Shown in pieces: positions 35,830-48,459 of a stretch of 64,000 nucleotides of DNA. Where the stretch lies: positions 18,844,358 through 18,908,357 of the forward strand of contig CM065814.1 in assembly GCA_033398695.1 (NCBI GenBank). Direction: 5' to 3'. A program made the translations under genes and the position numbers. Below the pieces are notes generated by a model. That model had not been told where the DNA came from and searched no databases. It worked only from the letters and a program-made list of their open reading frames with translations. Every line of letters starts with the position of its first letter. The stretch's first letter is position 1. Source of the DNA: Orobanche coerulescens. Taxonomy: Eukaryota; Streptophyta; Magnoliopsida; Lamiales; Orobanchaceae.

Positions 35830-36345
35830 ATTAGCGCACGCTAATAATCATGACTAGCACACGCTATCGTGCAGGTTTATAGCACGCTACGGACACAACT
35901 TAGCGTACGCTAGTGAAGAATAGCTCAGAGGGAATCTGCGTGTAGACCAGACCACTTTCGGCGCACGTTCTGATAAGTCAACTAATGTTTGTCATAAAGC
36001 ATTAGCGCACGCTAATGCCTGTTGTTAGCGTACGCTAATATCAGATCAATCAACAGGGAATCTTGGCTTTATTGGTTGCTTTCGGCATGTGGGGTCACGG
36101 GCATATTTGGGGTAGGTGCATACTGTAGTAAGCCAACTTCGGATAGCGCACGCTAAGGGAAAGGACTTGCGTACGCTAGACAGTGTAAGTTACGTACGCT
36201 AATGCATGGGCATTACGTACGCAATCACATGTACGAAGCCAGACAGTGGCCTCTGGACCCCGATAGCGCACGCTAACAAAGACAGTTAGCGCACGCTAAG
36301 GCTGTTGCGCACGCTAAACATGAGATGTTAGCGCACGCTAGTAAT
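35830..36345 (+). repeat. Near-palindrome array in B solo LTR
   Basis: More than ten TAGCGCACGCTA and TTAGCGTACGCTAA variants, ending at TATATAA (36352-36358). Confidence 0.9.
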
Positions 36346-37939
36346 GTATTCTATATAAGGGGACAGACGGGTTTTGAGATGCATTTTGTCTATTCTTTCT
36401 CCTTCAGTCGATAGAGAGAGATCTGGGAGGTTCTTGAGGTTCCCAAACACGGTGAGATGATAATTTTTAACAAGATTAAGATGGAGAGCATGGATTCAAA
36501 CCTTGTTCTTCAAGTTATTCATGATTCTTGGAATGGAGTCAAGTGTTCTTATTCTTAGTTCATCCAATCCAGGTAATTTTCGTATCCCTTTGATGGTGGT
36601 TCGTTTTTCTTAGATGATTACATGTGAGAAGCATGTTGGATAATCAGATGATGATGTTATGAGATTCAATGGAATTTTGATAAGAGTTTCGGATGTTAGT
36701 TAAGATTCTTTATACTATAAGGATATTGATTCATTTAACCCGATCTAAGATGGATTTCGGAATCTTGGTAATTATATTGATCGATTTAGATGAGATGAAT
36801 CATGATACTAGGTTGAATTAGAGATTGAGTATGATATGATCCTTCTTATCGAGTCAGTTTGATTGTTGATGTTGTTATTGATATATGGACATTGATATGA
36901 TCCTTGTGATAGTTATGGGGTCGTTTATCTTCAAGAGATATGGAGATTTATGTCTCCCTTCATTCGGATTCGTAGTCACAAGATGTTAGTCGATGCTTGG
37001 AATGCATGCCACTGTACAGCATTAGCGCACGCTAAGATTACTGGCTAGCGCACGCTAACGGGAGCAACTTAGGGCACGCTACGTTATGCGTTTAACGTGC
37101 GCTAAGTAGGCAAATTGTGCAGTATTTTTGTGTTGTGATTATGAATTCGTGATGGTTTGATTTGGTTTGTTCTGACTGCGTTTATTCGAGGTTTTGTTGA
37201 ACCATTGAGTTCGATTGGTTAGTTTTGTCGGTTGTTGATTGTTATTAGATATGTGTTATTTGATTACTTCGATAGGTTGAGATTATTGATCGGTGATTAT
37301 AACCGGATGTTGCGGTCGTGTTCGAGTATGTCCATTGTATTGCTTTTGATCGGGGCTGAGGAGCTCGTAGACAAAGGCAATGTGTTCGGTAGCAGCTTCG
37401 TGGTATCGATATCGAGGCAAGTTATTACTTGCTCAGTTATAATATTTAGTGAATGGTTTCAGTTTCATTTCGTTTATAATGCATATAGCGATGATTATTA
37501 TTGTGAACTCTAGGTATTCGGATCGCATATCGTTCTTCCGATTCTGGGAGGTAAATCATAATGTATATGCTTTATCTCAGTTATTGGTATGTTCGGGTAT
37601 CGAGGTTACATTATGGTAAAGACGAGGATATGAGTATCTATAGTTCATTGTACATTTGGATCGCCGAGCATTGAGGATAATTGCCGTTGATGATTTGACA
37701 TCGAGATTGCTCCTAAAGGACTCGAGACAAGTATCTTAGTTTGATTTGGTTTAGTGTTAATGATGTTGATCATGCAGGTTGTCATTCACGTTGCTGAACA
37801 TGAAGTCGTCTTAGTTGTGTCATCATAGTGTCGTTCATGTTTTGATCCATATGTCGTTCATGTTGATGAACATATTGAGTTGCATATGTGTATGCATGAT
37901 TGTATTGTTTATGTTGTAAATGATCCGATGGGATCATGA

Positions 37940-38215
37940 GGATCTATGCTGAGGGCACTGGATCGGATATCCACCATGCGTTGGTTTGACGGGATCATCA
38001 TGGGATCTATGCTGAGGGCGCTGGATCGCTGGACAGGTTTTTCACCATGCGTTGGTCCGACGGGATCATCATGGGGATCTATGCTGAGGGCGCTGGATCA
38101 TTGGATTACCCAGTATTGTGTTATTGTTGTGCATATGTATATTGTTGGTTATCCACCTCGTGTTGATCTTGTAGGATCATCTTGGGATCTATGCTGAGGG
38201 CGCTGGATCAAGGGA
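37940..38215 (+). repeat. Minisatellite in B solo LTR
   Basis: Four units with the GGGATCTATGCTGAGGGC phrase, separated by segments with the GGTCCGACGGGATCATCA phrase. Confidence 0.85.
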
Positions 38216-39198
38216 TTTCCATTGAGTATACATAGTTGTTATTGTTTTTGAGCATATTGACGTTGTCACATGAGTATGCATTTGTAGGTCTTGTATTAGG
38301 ACCATGTTCATATATTGTGTTGATCTGATCTTGGATTAGACTGATATGATTGTCGTGGCAATTCACATCTCGAGGTATGTTCCGTATTTCCTTTGGTATT
38401 TGTCTATGATGGACAATCTGTTATCGTCTTGGGATTTGATGATGTTATTCGATGGATCATATTGGTCAGAACTGGTATAATTCCGTATCGCGAGTTGGTG
38501 ATGATAGTTTGAGAATCTTGAGTATTGTTTGAGGTATAATACAGATATTATGTTCGAGTTTATTGGTTAATCGACTACGAGATACGAAATGGGATAATGG
38601 TTATTCTGATGAGAATTACTTGAGTAAGTAAAGTTATGGCGGTAAGATTATGTTGGTCGTATTCATATGTTGTATCCTCATTGGTATGTAATTATTAATG
38701 TGATATGACGGTTATCATTGTTGAATATTATGGCTGACCCAGTCGTGGGATTTCTTTTTAGGTTCTTGGAGTATCGAGCTTGTAGCGGTCGTGAAGAGAT
38801 GAGCTTCTCGGAGGATACTGGCTAGGACATGTTTTGTGCATTGAGTTTCTTGATTGGTTCTTGTATTCCGCTGCTAGAGTATCTTTATGGTTGGTCTTTT
38901 TCCGCTGCGTGAGTATTTTGAAATGCTCTTTTAGTATCTGGTAAATGAGGTTGCTTTGGAAATCGTTTTCTAAACTTTTGAGTGTCGGCCGTTTGGCCTT
39001 ACGATTTCAAATGAGTTTTTACGACGGTTTTTGATAAATGGATTTTATAAGTCTTTGTGAATTGTTAAGGATAATACTGTCGTTGGCCTCTTGGGCATTT
39101 GTAAATGTTTGCGAAAATTTCCTTCAGCCTTGTGGGTTCCATCTCGGGGCCCACGGCGCTGTAATATTTCCGGTTAAATCTGGGGGTGTTACACCTAT

Positions 39199-41249
39199 AT
39201 CATCCTTTGATCCTGCGAATCAAGGTAATATCTTCTTAGAACCCTAGTTTGTTGAATTTTGGGGTTTTTGCGTTTTTGTCCGATTCGTTCCGTATTATTG
39301 ATTAATCCATGACGGGTATGATTAATCTTAGTAGTATTCTTGTGTTTAACATCATTTAATTCATTGTTCTTCATCGAATCAAAGTATATTTCTTGATTTC
39401 CTTCGAATCGACTTTTTTGGGGAATTGTTCTTGATCTCGTTTTCCATCCATTTTTGATGGATAGATTGTTGTTAAATGATGTTGTTAAATATATCCTATG
39501 GACTGTATATCCATATTTTGATTTGGAATTCCGTTTTCGTGTTTTGACGGGACGAATCGTGTTATTAACCGTTTTCGGAAAAACACTTAAACTTTCGTCA
39601 TTTGTTCTTTGAATTCAATGGCTTTAAGTCGTGCTATGGAATTTTTTTCATTGTCGTTATTTTCCTTCGTAGTTTATTATCGCGAGTTGGCTTTCGGAGG
39701 AGTCGGCGGGTTCGTAGTCGGTTCGTGCCAACCTACTTCGATCAATTCTCCGCGTTGTTCTTATTCGAGGCAAGTACCTTGTCCATACTATTCTTGTTTT
39801 GTGGATATGATGATTGGTGAACGTCTTGGTGTGTTTGTTTCTTTGTTTGAAATGAGTTTTCAAAAGATTCGGGTTAGCCTTGTTAAAGGCTTGTTTTCAA
39901 AACGCGTGTGCATTGTGAATGGTGTGTTTTGTGAATGACTATGTGAATCCTATGGATATGTTTGGTGTTGATGATGCACTTGGTATATGCGTGTGGACGT
40001 ATATTGTTTCATTTCAGCGCATTGTGGTTTGACGTGGTATTTTGCTAAGTGTTTGATGCCTCTGGATGAATTGTTTGGATATCTTTGGTGTGATATGTTA
40101 TTTGCGCATGATTGCTTTGCTCACCTCGGGGGGTCCGACGGGATCACGGAGGGAATTCCAATGGCTTCACCCTGGATTCACGAATGGTGAATGTATTTTA
40201 CTCACCTCGGGGGGTCCGACGGGATCACGGAGGGAATTCCAATGGCTTCACCCTGGATTCATGAGTAAAAACTTCACGAGTTGTTGTGTGTGTTGTGTGA
40301 ATGTATTTTGCTCACCTCGGGAGGGTTCAATTGGGCCACGGAGGGAATTCCAATGGCTTCACCCTGGATTCACGAGTAAAAACTTCACGAGTGCGTGTTT
40401 ATGTTTTGTGAATGTGTTTGCTCACCTCAGGAGGGTTCGACGGGGCCATGGAGGGAATTTCAATGGCTTCACCCTAGATTCACGAGTGAAACTTCACGGG
40501 TGCATGTGTATTTTATGTCCGTCGAGGATGCCTGACGGGGGTTTTAACCCTGTGTATTGTTGTTGATTTCATTTGTGAAAACAAAACCTTTGGATTGTGA
40601 CCCTGTTGATTTTGGAAAGATAAGGATTCGGTAATCCTAAATTTTTTTCTATTAAAACTCTCGATGGCATTTTAAACTGTTTTCTAAATTGCTTCCTTTA
40701 ATTTGTGATCTTTCAGTTTTGGAATGTTTTACCCAAACTCATGCCTCGGGAAGTACTTTTCGTTACGTTTGGATCTTTGAGGATTCCTAATTATTATTGT
40801 TCTTGGAACATGTATTGTATGGCTCGTATTTTTGCACTTGTTCTTGCACTAGCAAAATAGTGTAGTTTTGCTAACCCTCGAGTATTCGGGGGTGGATGTC
40901 TGTATTGCATTCAGGTTTTGGAGCATAGCACAGAGTCGGCATGAAGGATGGTGAAAGATGAACGATACTAATCACACGAGGATCCGTACGATGTTATTGG
41001 TTTAGTTGTATTTTATTTCCACTGCAGTATTTCGTTCCCCGTTGTACCGGAGTGTGTTGTATTCGAACCCTGCGTGGGCAAGTATTGTAATCGAGTTGTA
41101 TGTTTTTATTGAAAGACCAAATCGGTCTACTGAGTCACCGTAGCCTTAAAGGCATTGTCGAGTTGTTCGTTTGTTGTTACCAGCCTGGTAGATCCTTGAG
41201 GAAAGGTTCTACGGCGTGTAATATCCCTGAGCAGATTGAGGGTGTTACA
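39199..41249 (+). repeat. A2 LTR, right part
   Basis: Resumes family A at CATCCTTTGATCC and aligns with A3 from about 60947 on. It contains four tandem units of about 82-110 bp (40120-40490) with GGTCCGACGGGATCACGGAG in the first two and variants in the others. A1 and A3 have a different repeat unit at this place. Ends GTTACA at 41249. Confidence 0.88.
40120..40490 (+). repeat. Minisatellite in A2, 4 units
   Basis: Units begin with CTCACCTC at about 40119, 40201, 40311 and 40421 and share AATTCCAATGGCTTCACCCT or near variants. Confidence 0.88.
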
Positions 41250-41252
41250 ACT

Positions 41253-42745
41253 TGTAGGTCACAAGTCGTCCAGGAATAAGTCTAGATGGGGGGTGAATAG
41301 ACTTATTGAAACTCTTTTCCACAAAGGATGAGTTTCTCAGCTGATAGGTACAGTTGACTCGGAGTCGTCTGTAGACAGGTATGCGGAAGTCAGCTGATGA
41401 CGAATACAGATAACTTAAATAATGGAACAGTGAAGTATGTATGCAGCAGGTAAGTATGGTGCTAAAACAGTAAAACACGCAGGCAATTTATAGTAGTCTC
41501 AAAGGTGGGGTAATCCTCTACTAATCCACTTTTCTCCAAACCAGCTGGAGATAAATCCACTATAATTTTCAACTAGTGATAAAGATTACAGTAATTCTGC
41601 AACTTAGCTACAACAACTTCTAACCACTGGAAATCCTGTCGTTGTAACTCCTTCCTGACTGCCTAGCACCAATTGATCTTCAAATCCTTGGATGCCTATC
41701 AGTCGCGCAACTTCAACCAGTGAAGCTTTCTTAGTATATGAGCTTGTGAATTTTGCTCTTCATTATGTTATAGATTTCTGATTGCTTTGATTGCTTTGAT
41801 TGCTCGAGAGTATTGTTTCAAATCTTCAGGTATTTATAGATGTAGATCTTTGAGCTTCCTTCATAGCTGTTGCAAATCTGTAACAAATTCGTCTGTTGGA
41901 GAAATAAACTTCTTTTTTTTCTTTCCGAACGTTGCAAGGCTGGATTCCCTTATTTTAATCTATTTCCGACCGTTGTGAAGACTTTCATGTTGAAGCGCCG
42001 AATCTTTTGATTTTAATATGATTAAAGTCTCCAGTGGTGGTTCTGAATGAATTTTTAATTCATTTGCTTTCCGGGAATCTCTCCAGTCTGTCCCTTATCG
42101 CCCGCATGTGACTCTCCGTAATTATTGACTTTTCAACGCATGATGACGTGGACTGGTTTACTTGGCTGATTACTCAGACATGACTTATCTGATCTCTTTA
42201 AGTCAATCTGTCTGATGTGCAGTCAAACTTCTTTGCCGCCGGACTTCTCTGACGATGACTTCTCTGATGTCCTTACGAGACTTCTCTGATCTGGCGACTT
42301 GTCTGAAGTCTTCTGACCTGATGAACTTGACTGATCTGATGGTCAAAGCTTCAGATGACTTGGGCTCCGTCTAATCACTTGACTGCAGTCTGAGCAAACT
42401 TCTATGATATAATTGTTGACCAGTACTTCTCTGATTTTCACTTGACTGTGACTCGGATTTCTGCAGTGTTTGGTCAAACTTCTATGATGTTGCTTGTCTG
42501 ACCGAAACTTCTCTGATGTACTTATCTGCATTTTGTATTTAGCCAATTTTAAGTCTAACTTAAATGTCCTATAGAAGATACTCATTTGGTTCATCTTTAC
42601 ATTTTTCCGAGTATCTAACTTGACATAATTTGGGATATGGAAGATACTCATTTGGTTCTTCCTTACATTTGCCACGTAATAAGCATACATTTGAATAAAC
42701 AAGTACAATGATGACATCCTCAAAATCTAACAAGTATTCCTAACA
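41253..42745 (-). repeat. Element E, 5' LTR (SIRE-like Copia)
   Basis: On the minus strand it starts TGTTAGGAATACTTG at 42745 and ends GTGACCTACA at 41253, 1,493 bp. Two bases further, before A2 inserted, came the primer site now at 13967-13978. The end region with TAGATGGGGGGTGAATAG, read on the plus strand at 41282, is common in SIRE-like elements. The 3' LTR is missing. Confidence 0.75.
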
Positions 42746-42765
42746 ATCCTGAGCTCATTAAGGCT

Positions 42766-44297
42766 ATGAAGGATGACCAGACGTTCATGAATATAAAAGA
42801 AACTGGTGAATCGGATGCCTCTTTGTTGCCGACAACCACCACTCTAAATAGGGAACCTACCCCTATACGGAGTCCCTCTTCCAACTGGGCATCCCACCCT
42901 GTTAGGGATCCCGCTTCTCCACAGGTTCCCTTATCTATCGAGAATCCCAACTGGGTAGCAAAACCCACTACTATTTGGATTCCCTCCCCAACAAATATCA
43001 TCAATAACACTCTCCTTCAGGTCCAGATTGTGGAAACCTTTGAGCGCTTCGAAGGATCGAATATACGGGGTCGCCCCCTACGACACCATGCACATCTGGG
43101 AGGACTGGAAGGAAGAAGAGTTTTTTGCTTCGGAAGTGACGACAACCAAAACATAGAAGTCCAAATAAAGTGGAATGATCACCTTTGCCAAGAACTTATA
43201 CCTTCACACTTTGTGGCAAAAGAGAAGATAAGACTGAAAGGGAAATCTCTATCAACTGACAAGCCCATGAGACCGAGTCACCACTCTGACTCCGACAAAG
43301 ACGATGATGACCTTCAGACAGATCTAAGACTGAGCTGTGATGAGGCTCATGAGAATGAATGTCTAAGTTTAAGGCTACAAATAGCCAAGGAACGTCTGCC
43401 GAACAACCCCCATCAGTACCCAGCCAGGAAGATACAGTCCCTCCGCCAGAAGCTAATGTGACCCGCACCATCCGACAAGAGGAAACCATCCCTCTTAAGG
43501 AACATACGGCTGGTGAGAGCTAACAGGAAGACCTAGTCCTTCATATACCACAGGATACCGAATGTGACCAGAGACATGAGGAATCAGTCCCCTCTGTCTA
43601 TCCATCAACTCAAGCAAAACCATACGAGGTTCCTGCTCCGCAACCTGCAACCACTCCTCTCCAACCATGATCACCATCCGGATCGGACGAAAATCTCCTC
43701 TTTGCTGATGACGCACGCCAAAGGCCTCATTATAACGTATTGCTTAAACAGCTTAGAGAACCTTCGGACGCCAAACTCGCGTAGCCTAGCTCTCCGCGCA
43801 CAGAGGCACGCATAGAGCAACTTGAAGCCATCAGTCACCAAACTGTCTTCTTACAAGTTGTCGTCAAGGCCCTGTACGAAGTCGGAAGGAACTCGACTGG
43901 ATGAGGGAAACTTCTCAGGATGACCTCCCAAAACTGCAGAGGGACATTACGAATGTGGAAGAGGATTTTCGCCTCATGTCCACAGCATTATGTCAAGCCC
44001 TCAATCAGATGAAGCAGCATCAAGAGCGAATCCTGAAACTGGAGCAAGAGAAGTTGCGTGTCGCTAAGGCCAAGACTGTTTCCGCCCTTGAATTCACAAG
44101 ATTGATGCTCACTGCACATGATCAAAAGATCAATGACCTGATTGTAGTGGTTGCGAGCCTGGTAGAATGTGTCAATGATCTCAAGAAAAAACAGGTTGAA
44201 TCAATGGAACACCTTTGAGATATTCATGGAAAAGTCTCGGATCTTGATACTGCCAAAAGAGGGAAGAGTCAAGAGAGGCTGCAAGAAAATGGCGCCT

Positions 44298-44358
<61 letters not shown>

Positions 44359-44400
44359 ATCTATTCTCGATGAGAGTGTTGCTGCTGCCATTGGAAGACT
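42766..44400 (+). pseudogene. Env-like extra ORF of a SIRE-type element (F)
   Basis: Broken coding region downstream of where pol would be. Frame 42766-43461 is Pro/Ser/Thr-rich at its start. A shifted frame at about 43400-43790 is proline-rich. Frame 43901-44218 is a strong coiled coil (heptad-rich, Glu/Lys/Leu). A GA microsatellite then interrupts it. SIRE elements carry such a proline-rich plus coiled-coil third ORF, often called env-like. Here position before a polypurine tract and an LTR supports that reading. I see no signal peptide or clear transmembrane segment. It could also be an unrelated decayed gene. Confidence 0.4.
44299..44354. repeat. (GA)n microsatellite
   Basis: About 28 uninterrupted GA units. 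Confidence 0.97.
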
Positions 44401-45318
44401 AGCCGGATTAGGGCTCGGACAAGGAAACAGGGAATACAGGGTAGCTGGTTCTCGTTCAGAGTTCTAGGATCCCAACTTCTTGTAGAAAAAAAATGTGCAG
44501 AAGCCTGCAGAAATGAAACTCCCAACAGATAGACAGCCTATATCAGATGAGCTAAAGGCATAAAAAAATAATGAACTTATTACTTCGATGTTCTCATCGG
44601 GGAATCTCCCATGTTTAACAAATTCAAGATGCTGGAGGATGCAGTTAAAGAGTTTTCGCGGCTTCTTGCAGAAGGAAAGCTCCCACTACAGATAAAACTG
44701 AAAAACCCAAGTCATGAAGCGCGAATGGCTAACTCATCCGGAAGACTGGATTCTTTCCTTTAATGTGACCCAATAAGGTAGAAGTCTCTACATGGATCGA
44801 GGAAGAGATGCTCTTGTCAACTTGTGGAAGGGAACCAAAAATGACCCCTTCCGAAGAACTTGGAGACATCAGGCATACAGGGGATAGTACTTCTATTTTT
44901 CTGCATATTTACGTTTCTTGTATGCTTTCAATGTAATTTTGTATTCTATCAGCACTGTAATCGATCATTGATAGAATATCATCTTAAAATTAAGGCTCGT
45001 GATCTAATGTTTTTACTTTGATATGTTTTATGTTGAAATAATTACCAAGTATGAAACATCTGTAAATTTTCAAAAGCTGTAAGAACTTGTATGCGAACCG
45101 TTCATAGATTAAGTTGTGTTCAATTAGGATTACTTCCTGTAAGATTGTGCTTGCGTGCTAATCATAAGTTAAATTGTAATACACTTAGTCTTGTAGGATT
45201 TGTCATTTTAGAGCTTTCCTGCGGGGAGTTCAAATTTTTAGACTAAGTCTTGGAGATCAGATCTTTCGACAGAAGACTTGAAGACAACCTCTCCATATCA
45301 AGGAAGTTTTGGCAATAT

Positions 45319-46590
45319 CAAAAAGGGAGAAATTATTGGAAAAAATCCGCCCTTTGTTTTGATAATTGCCTCATACAGCAAAGCTCTTCAAAGTCAGTAT
45401 TTTGGTCTAAGTATAGAAGTTGTTAGGAAACTTCATATATCCTCTCCATACAGCAAAAGATCTTCCAGCATAGTCAGAAGTCCTTTCCACATCGTGTTCA
45501 TCAATATACAGCAAGAGCTGAAGAAGTTGGATACATCAAACCTGCTGTAAGTGTTTTACTTAAGAAAAGTAAAATATATATCCAATAGGACTGAAGAAAA
45601 CTTTAAATCATTGTAAAAAAAACTTTATATATTCACAAAGTATCCATGGTTAAAGTAGTATTTAATGCTGATATGACAATATTTAATGCGGCCGAAATAG
45701 ACTACAGTCTGAAGGGCACTTAAGCTAGTAAAAAAGAATGTCTGAAGCATTAAATGTGAATCGCCTTTAATTCAAATTTTCTGAAGCCGCCAATCAGAAC
45801 AGTCTCAATCTCACCAATCGTCCAATGGCTACATTTATAATGGATTTATTTCCAAGGTTATAAATAGCCCCAAGCATTTTACTTAAACATTTCCCACGAA
45901 CGAACTTGAACATTTTACTTCGCGAAATACATTTGAGGCATTAGCTCTGACAATCTGAATATCAAACTAACAAAGAGCAGTATATTTCCTTAAGCATACA
46001 GCTTCATCAAGAGAAGAAATATACAGAGTCCTCAAAGCAAACAATACCTTACAATGAACGTTCATCAAGCATACAACTGCTGTTTGACCTTGTTCTACCA
46101 AACCTTATGTTGAGTTTAACTTAGCCCTGTATGGGCTAAGCCTTGCTAGTTCTGACCTGTATGGGACGAATAATATTGAAGACGAATCTTTGATCTGTAT
46201 GAGAAGAAGAAATTCAAAGAAGCAAAGCCAGTCTGTGTGAACGGCCCAAGCTATTGTCGGCTGTATCAATCTGTGTGAACGATAAAGCGACGCGTTTAGT
46301 TAAAGTCACATAGTTGTGTAATCCATGATTTTAATAAACATATTATTCCTATGTGGAGGACCAGTGAACGTAGATGAGTTTACCTCGAACCACTTAAATT
46401 TGTGTATTTACATTCTGTCATTTACTATTTTCATATATGCATGTGTGATTTAAGTATACATATTGCAAAAACCATATACGCACCATGCAAAGAGGAGATT
46501 ACAACAACTTAATATCAGACTTCCGCTACGCAAATAACATCGAAAAAGATACAACTTATTCATTCCCCCCCCCCCCAAGCTGTTTACTGT
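45319..46590 (+). repeat. Element F polypurine tract and 3' LTR (approximate)
   Basis: A polypurine tract AAAAAGGGAGAAA (about 45320-45332) is followed by a SIRE-like LTR start TATTGGAAAAAATCC, where TGTTGG is expected. The distal part has ACCAGTGAACGTAGATGAG and CCTCGAACCACTTAAATTTG (about 46360-46402), phrases typical of the end region of plant SIRE-type LTRs. The right border is uncertain. No 5' LTR of this element is in the window. Confidence 0.45.
46565..46576. repeat. Poly-C run (12 bases)
   Basis: Twelve consecutive C bases near the end of the F LTR; the length may be subject to sequencing error. Confidence 0.9.
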
Positions 46591-46923
46591 ATACTGTGTG
46601 GCCAACAATATGGAGTAGTTGACCGTGATGGTCTTTTGTGTTGTCGAGTGATGAATCTCCACATGAGATTTAATCCACAAAACAACACCCGAATCATCCT
46701 AACATGGCATCACTGGGCTCTCCCGGAGTAAAGGCGGAGCCCTAGTTCCCCAACATCTTAGTGACGGTATCGCTATACACCGCTTGGTGCACCACTTAAC
46801 CACACAGACAAGTTGACATGCGACAAATGATAATTCTCTATTTATGGCGAACACGGCTACAGTTGAGACACATGTTCACACCGCTCACCTTACTAACTAC
46901 AGGAGTAAGAGTCTTGGACTAAT

Positions 46924-47130
46924 TTAACTAATGAGAGTCATTCCAGAAGAATGATATGAAACAACAGGCTCCATGAACTCACTCTTCGGACCCTCCGAAA
47001 CACTACGAGAAGTTTTCTGTCTCTTAGCTTCTGAACCAGCCTCCGTCACAGAAATCAAAATCTCGATGACTAAGGCTCGATTCCGATACTCTTTCAAAAT
47101 AGTACACATGAGAGGGTCGGACCGAGTCAA
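46924..47130 (-). pseudogene. Ty3-gypsy gag fragment
   Basis: A 68-codon minus-strand frame contains CTILKEYRNRALVIE, then SEAKRQKTSRSVSEGPKS. The gag of element D has CTTLKDYQSRALAYD followed by ARESKKQK and GPKS in the same order, so this is a short diverged gag relic. Flanking sequence (46690-46920 and 47131-47280) shows no further gag or pol. Confidence 0.5.
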
Positions 47131-47279
47131 TTACTGAGGCTAGCCTCAGTATAAATTGTTGTAATTTTCAAATTATGCCGGTTTGCAAACCGCTTGGCGG
47201 AATCGTTTGATTTTCGATCATACGGGTTCCTATCGGCAGGCTCAACGTCATACTCGATCTTTCAGTTCCAAAAGTTGAG

Positions 47280-47690
47280 GTGACATTGCACCAGGTGGCC
47301 CATGAGTCGATCCCCTCGTTCGTTTCCTTAGTTCCCTATTTCATTTCATTTTGTGTGTGTTGTGTTTACTTCTGTTGTGTTGTCTACTTTTGTTTTGTTT
47401 TTTATATGATCTTATTTGATCGTGCCTTATCGTTTTGTGTATTTTTGTTGTCTATTTATATGTAGACCTTATTTTTGAACACCTACTCAACTTCATTATT
47501 TGCGGTTCACTTGTCATGGTTGGTGAAACATTCAAAACGGACTATTTGGACCATTCTATCATTCGGTATAGTTCGGTCCAGTCACAATCCTATTTTTAAT
47601 GATGTATCTAATATTTTAAAATAAATACATGATCTATTTTCTAGAACTATCCTGTGTATTAAAGTAATCAAACAATTTTGATATATTATA
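47280..47690. other. T-rich intergenic stretch
   Basis: Low-complexity TGTG/TTTT sequence; the open frame at 47280-47465 translates to hydrophobic low-complexity residues. No gene seen. Confidence 0.5.
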
Positions 47691-48022
47691 CATTGGGGGC
47701 TTGTTTGTTATGTGTGATTAAGATGTATAATATATCTAATACACTTTTGTATCTTGTTTGGTATAAAGTATAGGGCTCTTGATAAAATTCGGGCTCGTAT
47801 AAATAATACTGATTTTTGGTATTACGTATCTCACCTAAGAGGTAGTATTAGGTGATATTAAATAATACTACAACTAATAAATTCAATAAACTACCATGAT
47901 ATCTATATTTTGTAGAGAATTTAATACATCATACCAAATATGATATAATTCCTTATATTGTATAAGAAATTCCAGTCAATCTTATCAATCTTTATCCCAT
48001 ACAACTTAGCAAACGAGTCCTG
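47691..48022. mobile_element. MITE-like element
   Basis: The left end GGGGGCTTGTTTGTT and the right end AGCAAACGAGTCCTGA form an imperfect inverted repeat of about 12 bp around AT-rich non-coding DNA of about 330 bp. These are the hallmarks of a non-autonomous DNA transposon. Target duplication not resolved. Confidence 0.45.
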
Positions 48023-48434
48023 ATTAAATAAAAAATATTAGCATGAATTGTAATAGATAAGAACTATTATGAAAAATACTTAGCATGTAGTACTGTTTAT
48101 TTGAGTAAATCAGTCATTTTTTTTTACATCATTCACTTTTACAGTACAAAAAAAAACAAAGCAAGGCAGAATACAACTAAGAACGAAAATATAAGAACCA
48201 ACACCGATTTGGAAGGACAATTTATATTCTTTTTTTTATGGTAAAAAAAATATATATTCTAATTTATTGTGATTTACGGAGATGTAAAGAAAGAATCACA
48301 TTTCCCCTTAAATAGGGATTTTGTAACCGTTTATAGAAAAGATTAAATATGTAAAATTAATAAAGGAAAAGATATATAAAATTAACTCCAACGGAAATAA
48401 ATAAATATGTAACATAAATAATCATATCATATCT

Positions 48435-48454
48435 TATATATATATATATATATA
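48435..48454. repeat. (TA)n microsatellite
   Basis: About ten TA units. Confidence 0.9.
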
Positions 48455-48459
48455 ATGAA

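Larger units (their letters stand above)
35525..39193 (+). mobile_element. Solo LTR of family B
   Basis: A 3,669-bp LTR starting TGTAATATCCGGAATTTC and ending CTGGGGGTGTTACA, flanked by perfect target duplications CCTAT (35520-35524 and 39194-39198). Palindrome clusters at 35830-36345 and 37015-37105, TATATAA at 36352, GCAAGT-TATT-ACTTGC at 37417-37432, minisatellite at 37940-38215. No interior is attached, so it formed by LTR-LTR recombination of an insertion independent of element B. Confidence 0.95.
13983..41249 (+). mobile_element. Solo LTR A2 of family A, split by B insertions
   Basis: The LTR starts TGTAATACCC at 13983 and ends GGGTGTTACA at 41249. Perfect 5-bp target duplications ACTTG (13978-13982 and 41250-41254) flank it. 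Its own sequence is 13983-15004, about 35503-35520 and 39199-41249, together about 3.09 kb, matching A1 and A3. The rest is family-B DNA inserted later. No interior or second LTR is present, so it arose by recombination between the two LTRs of a full element that had landed in the leader of element E. Confidence 0.9.

Noticed and set aside
44169..44402. Arg-Glu repeat protein
   Set aside because: Produced by the (GA)n microsatellite.
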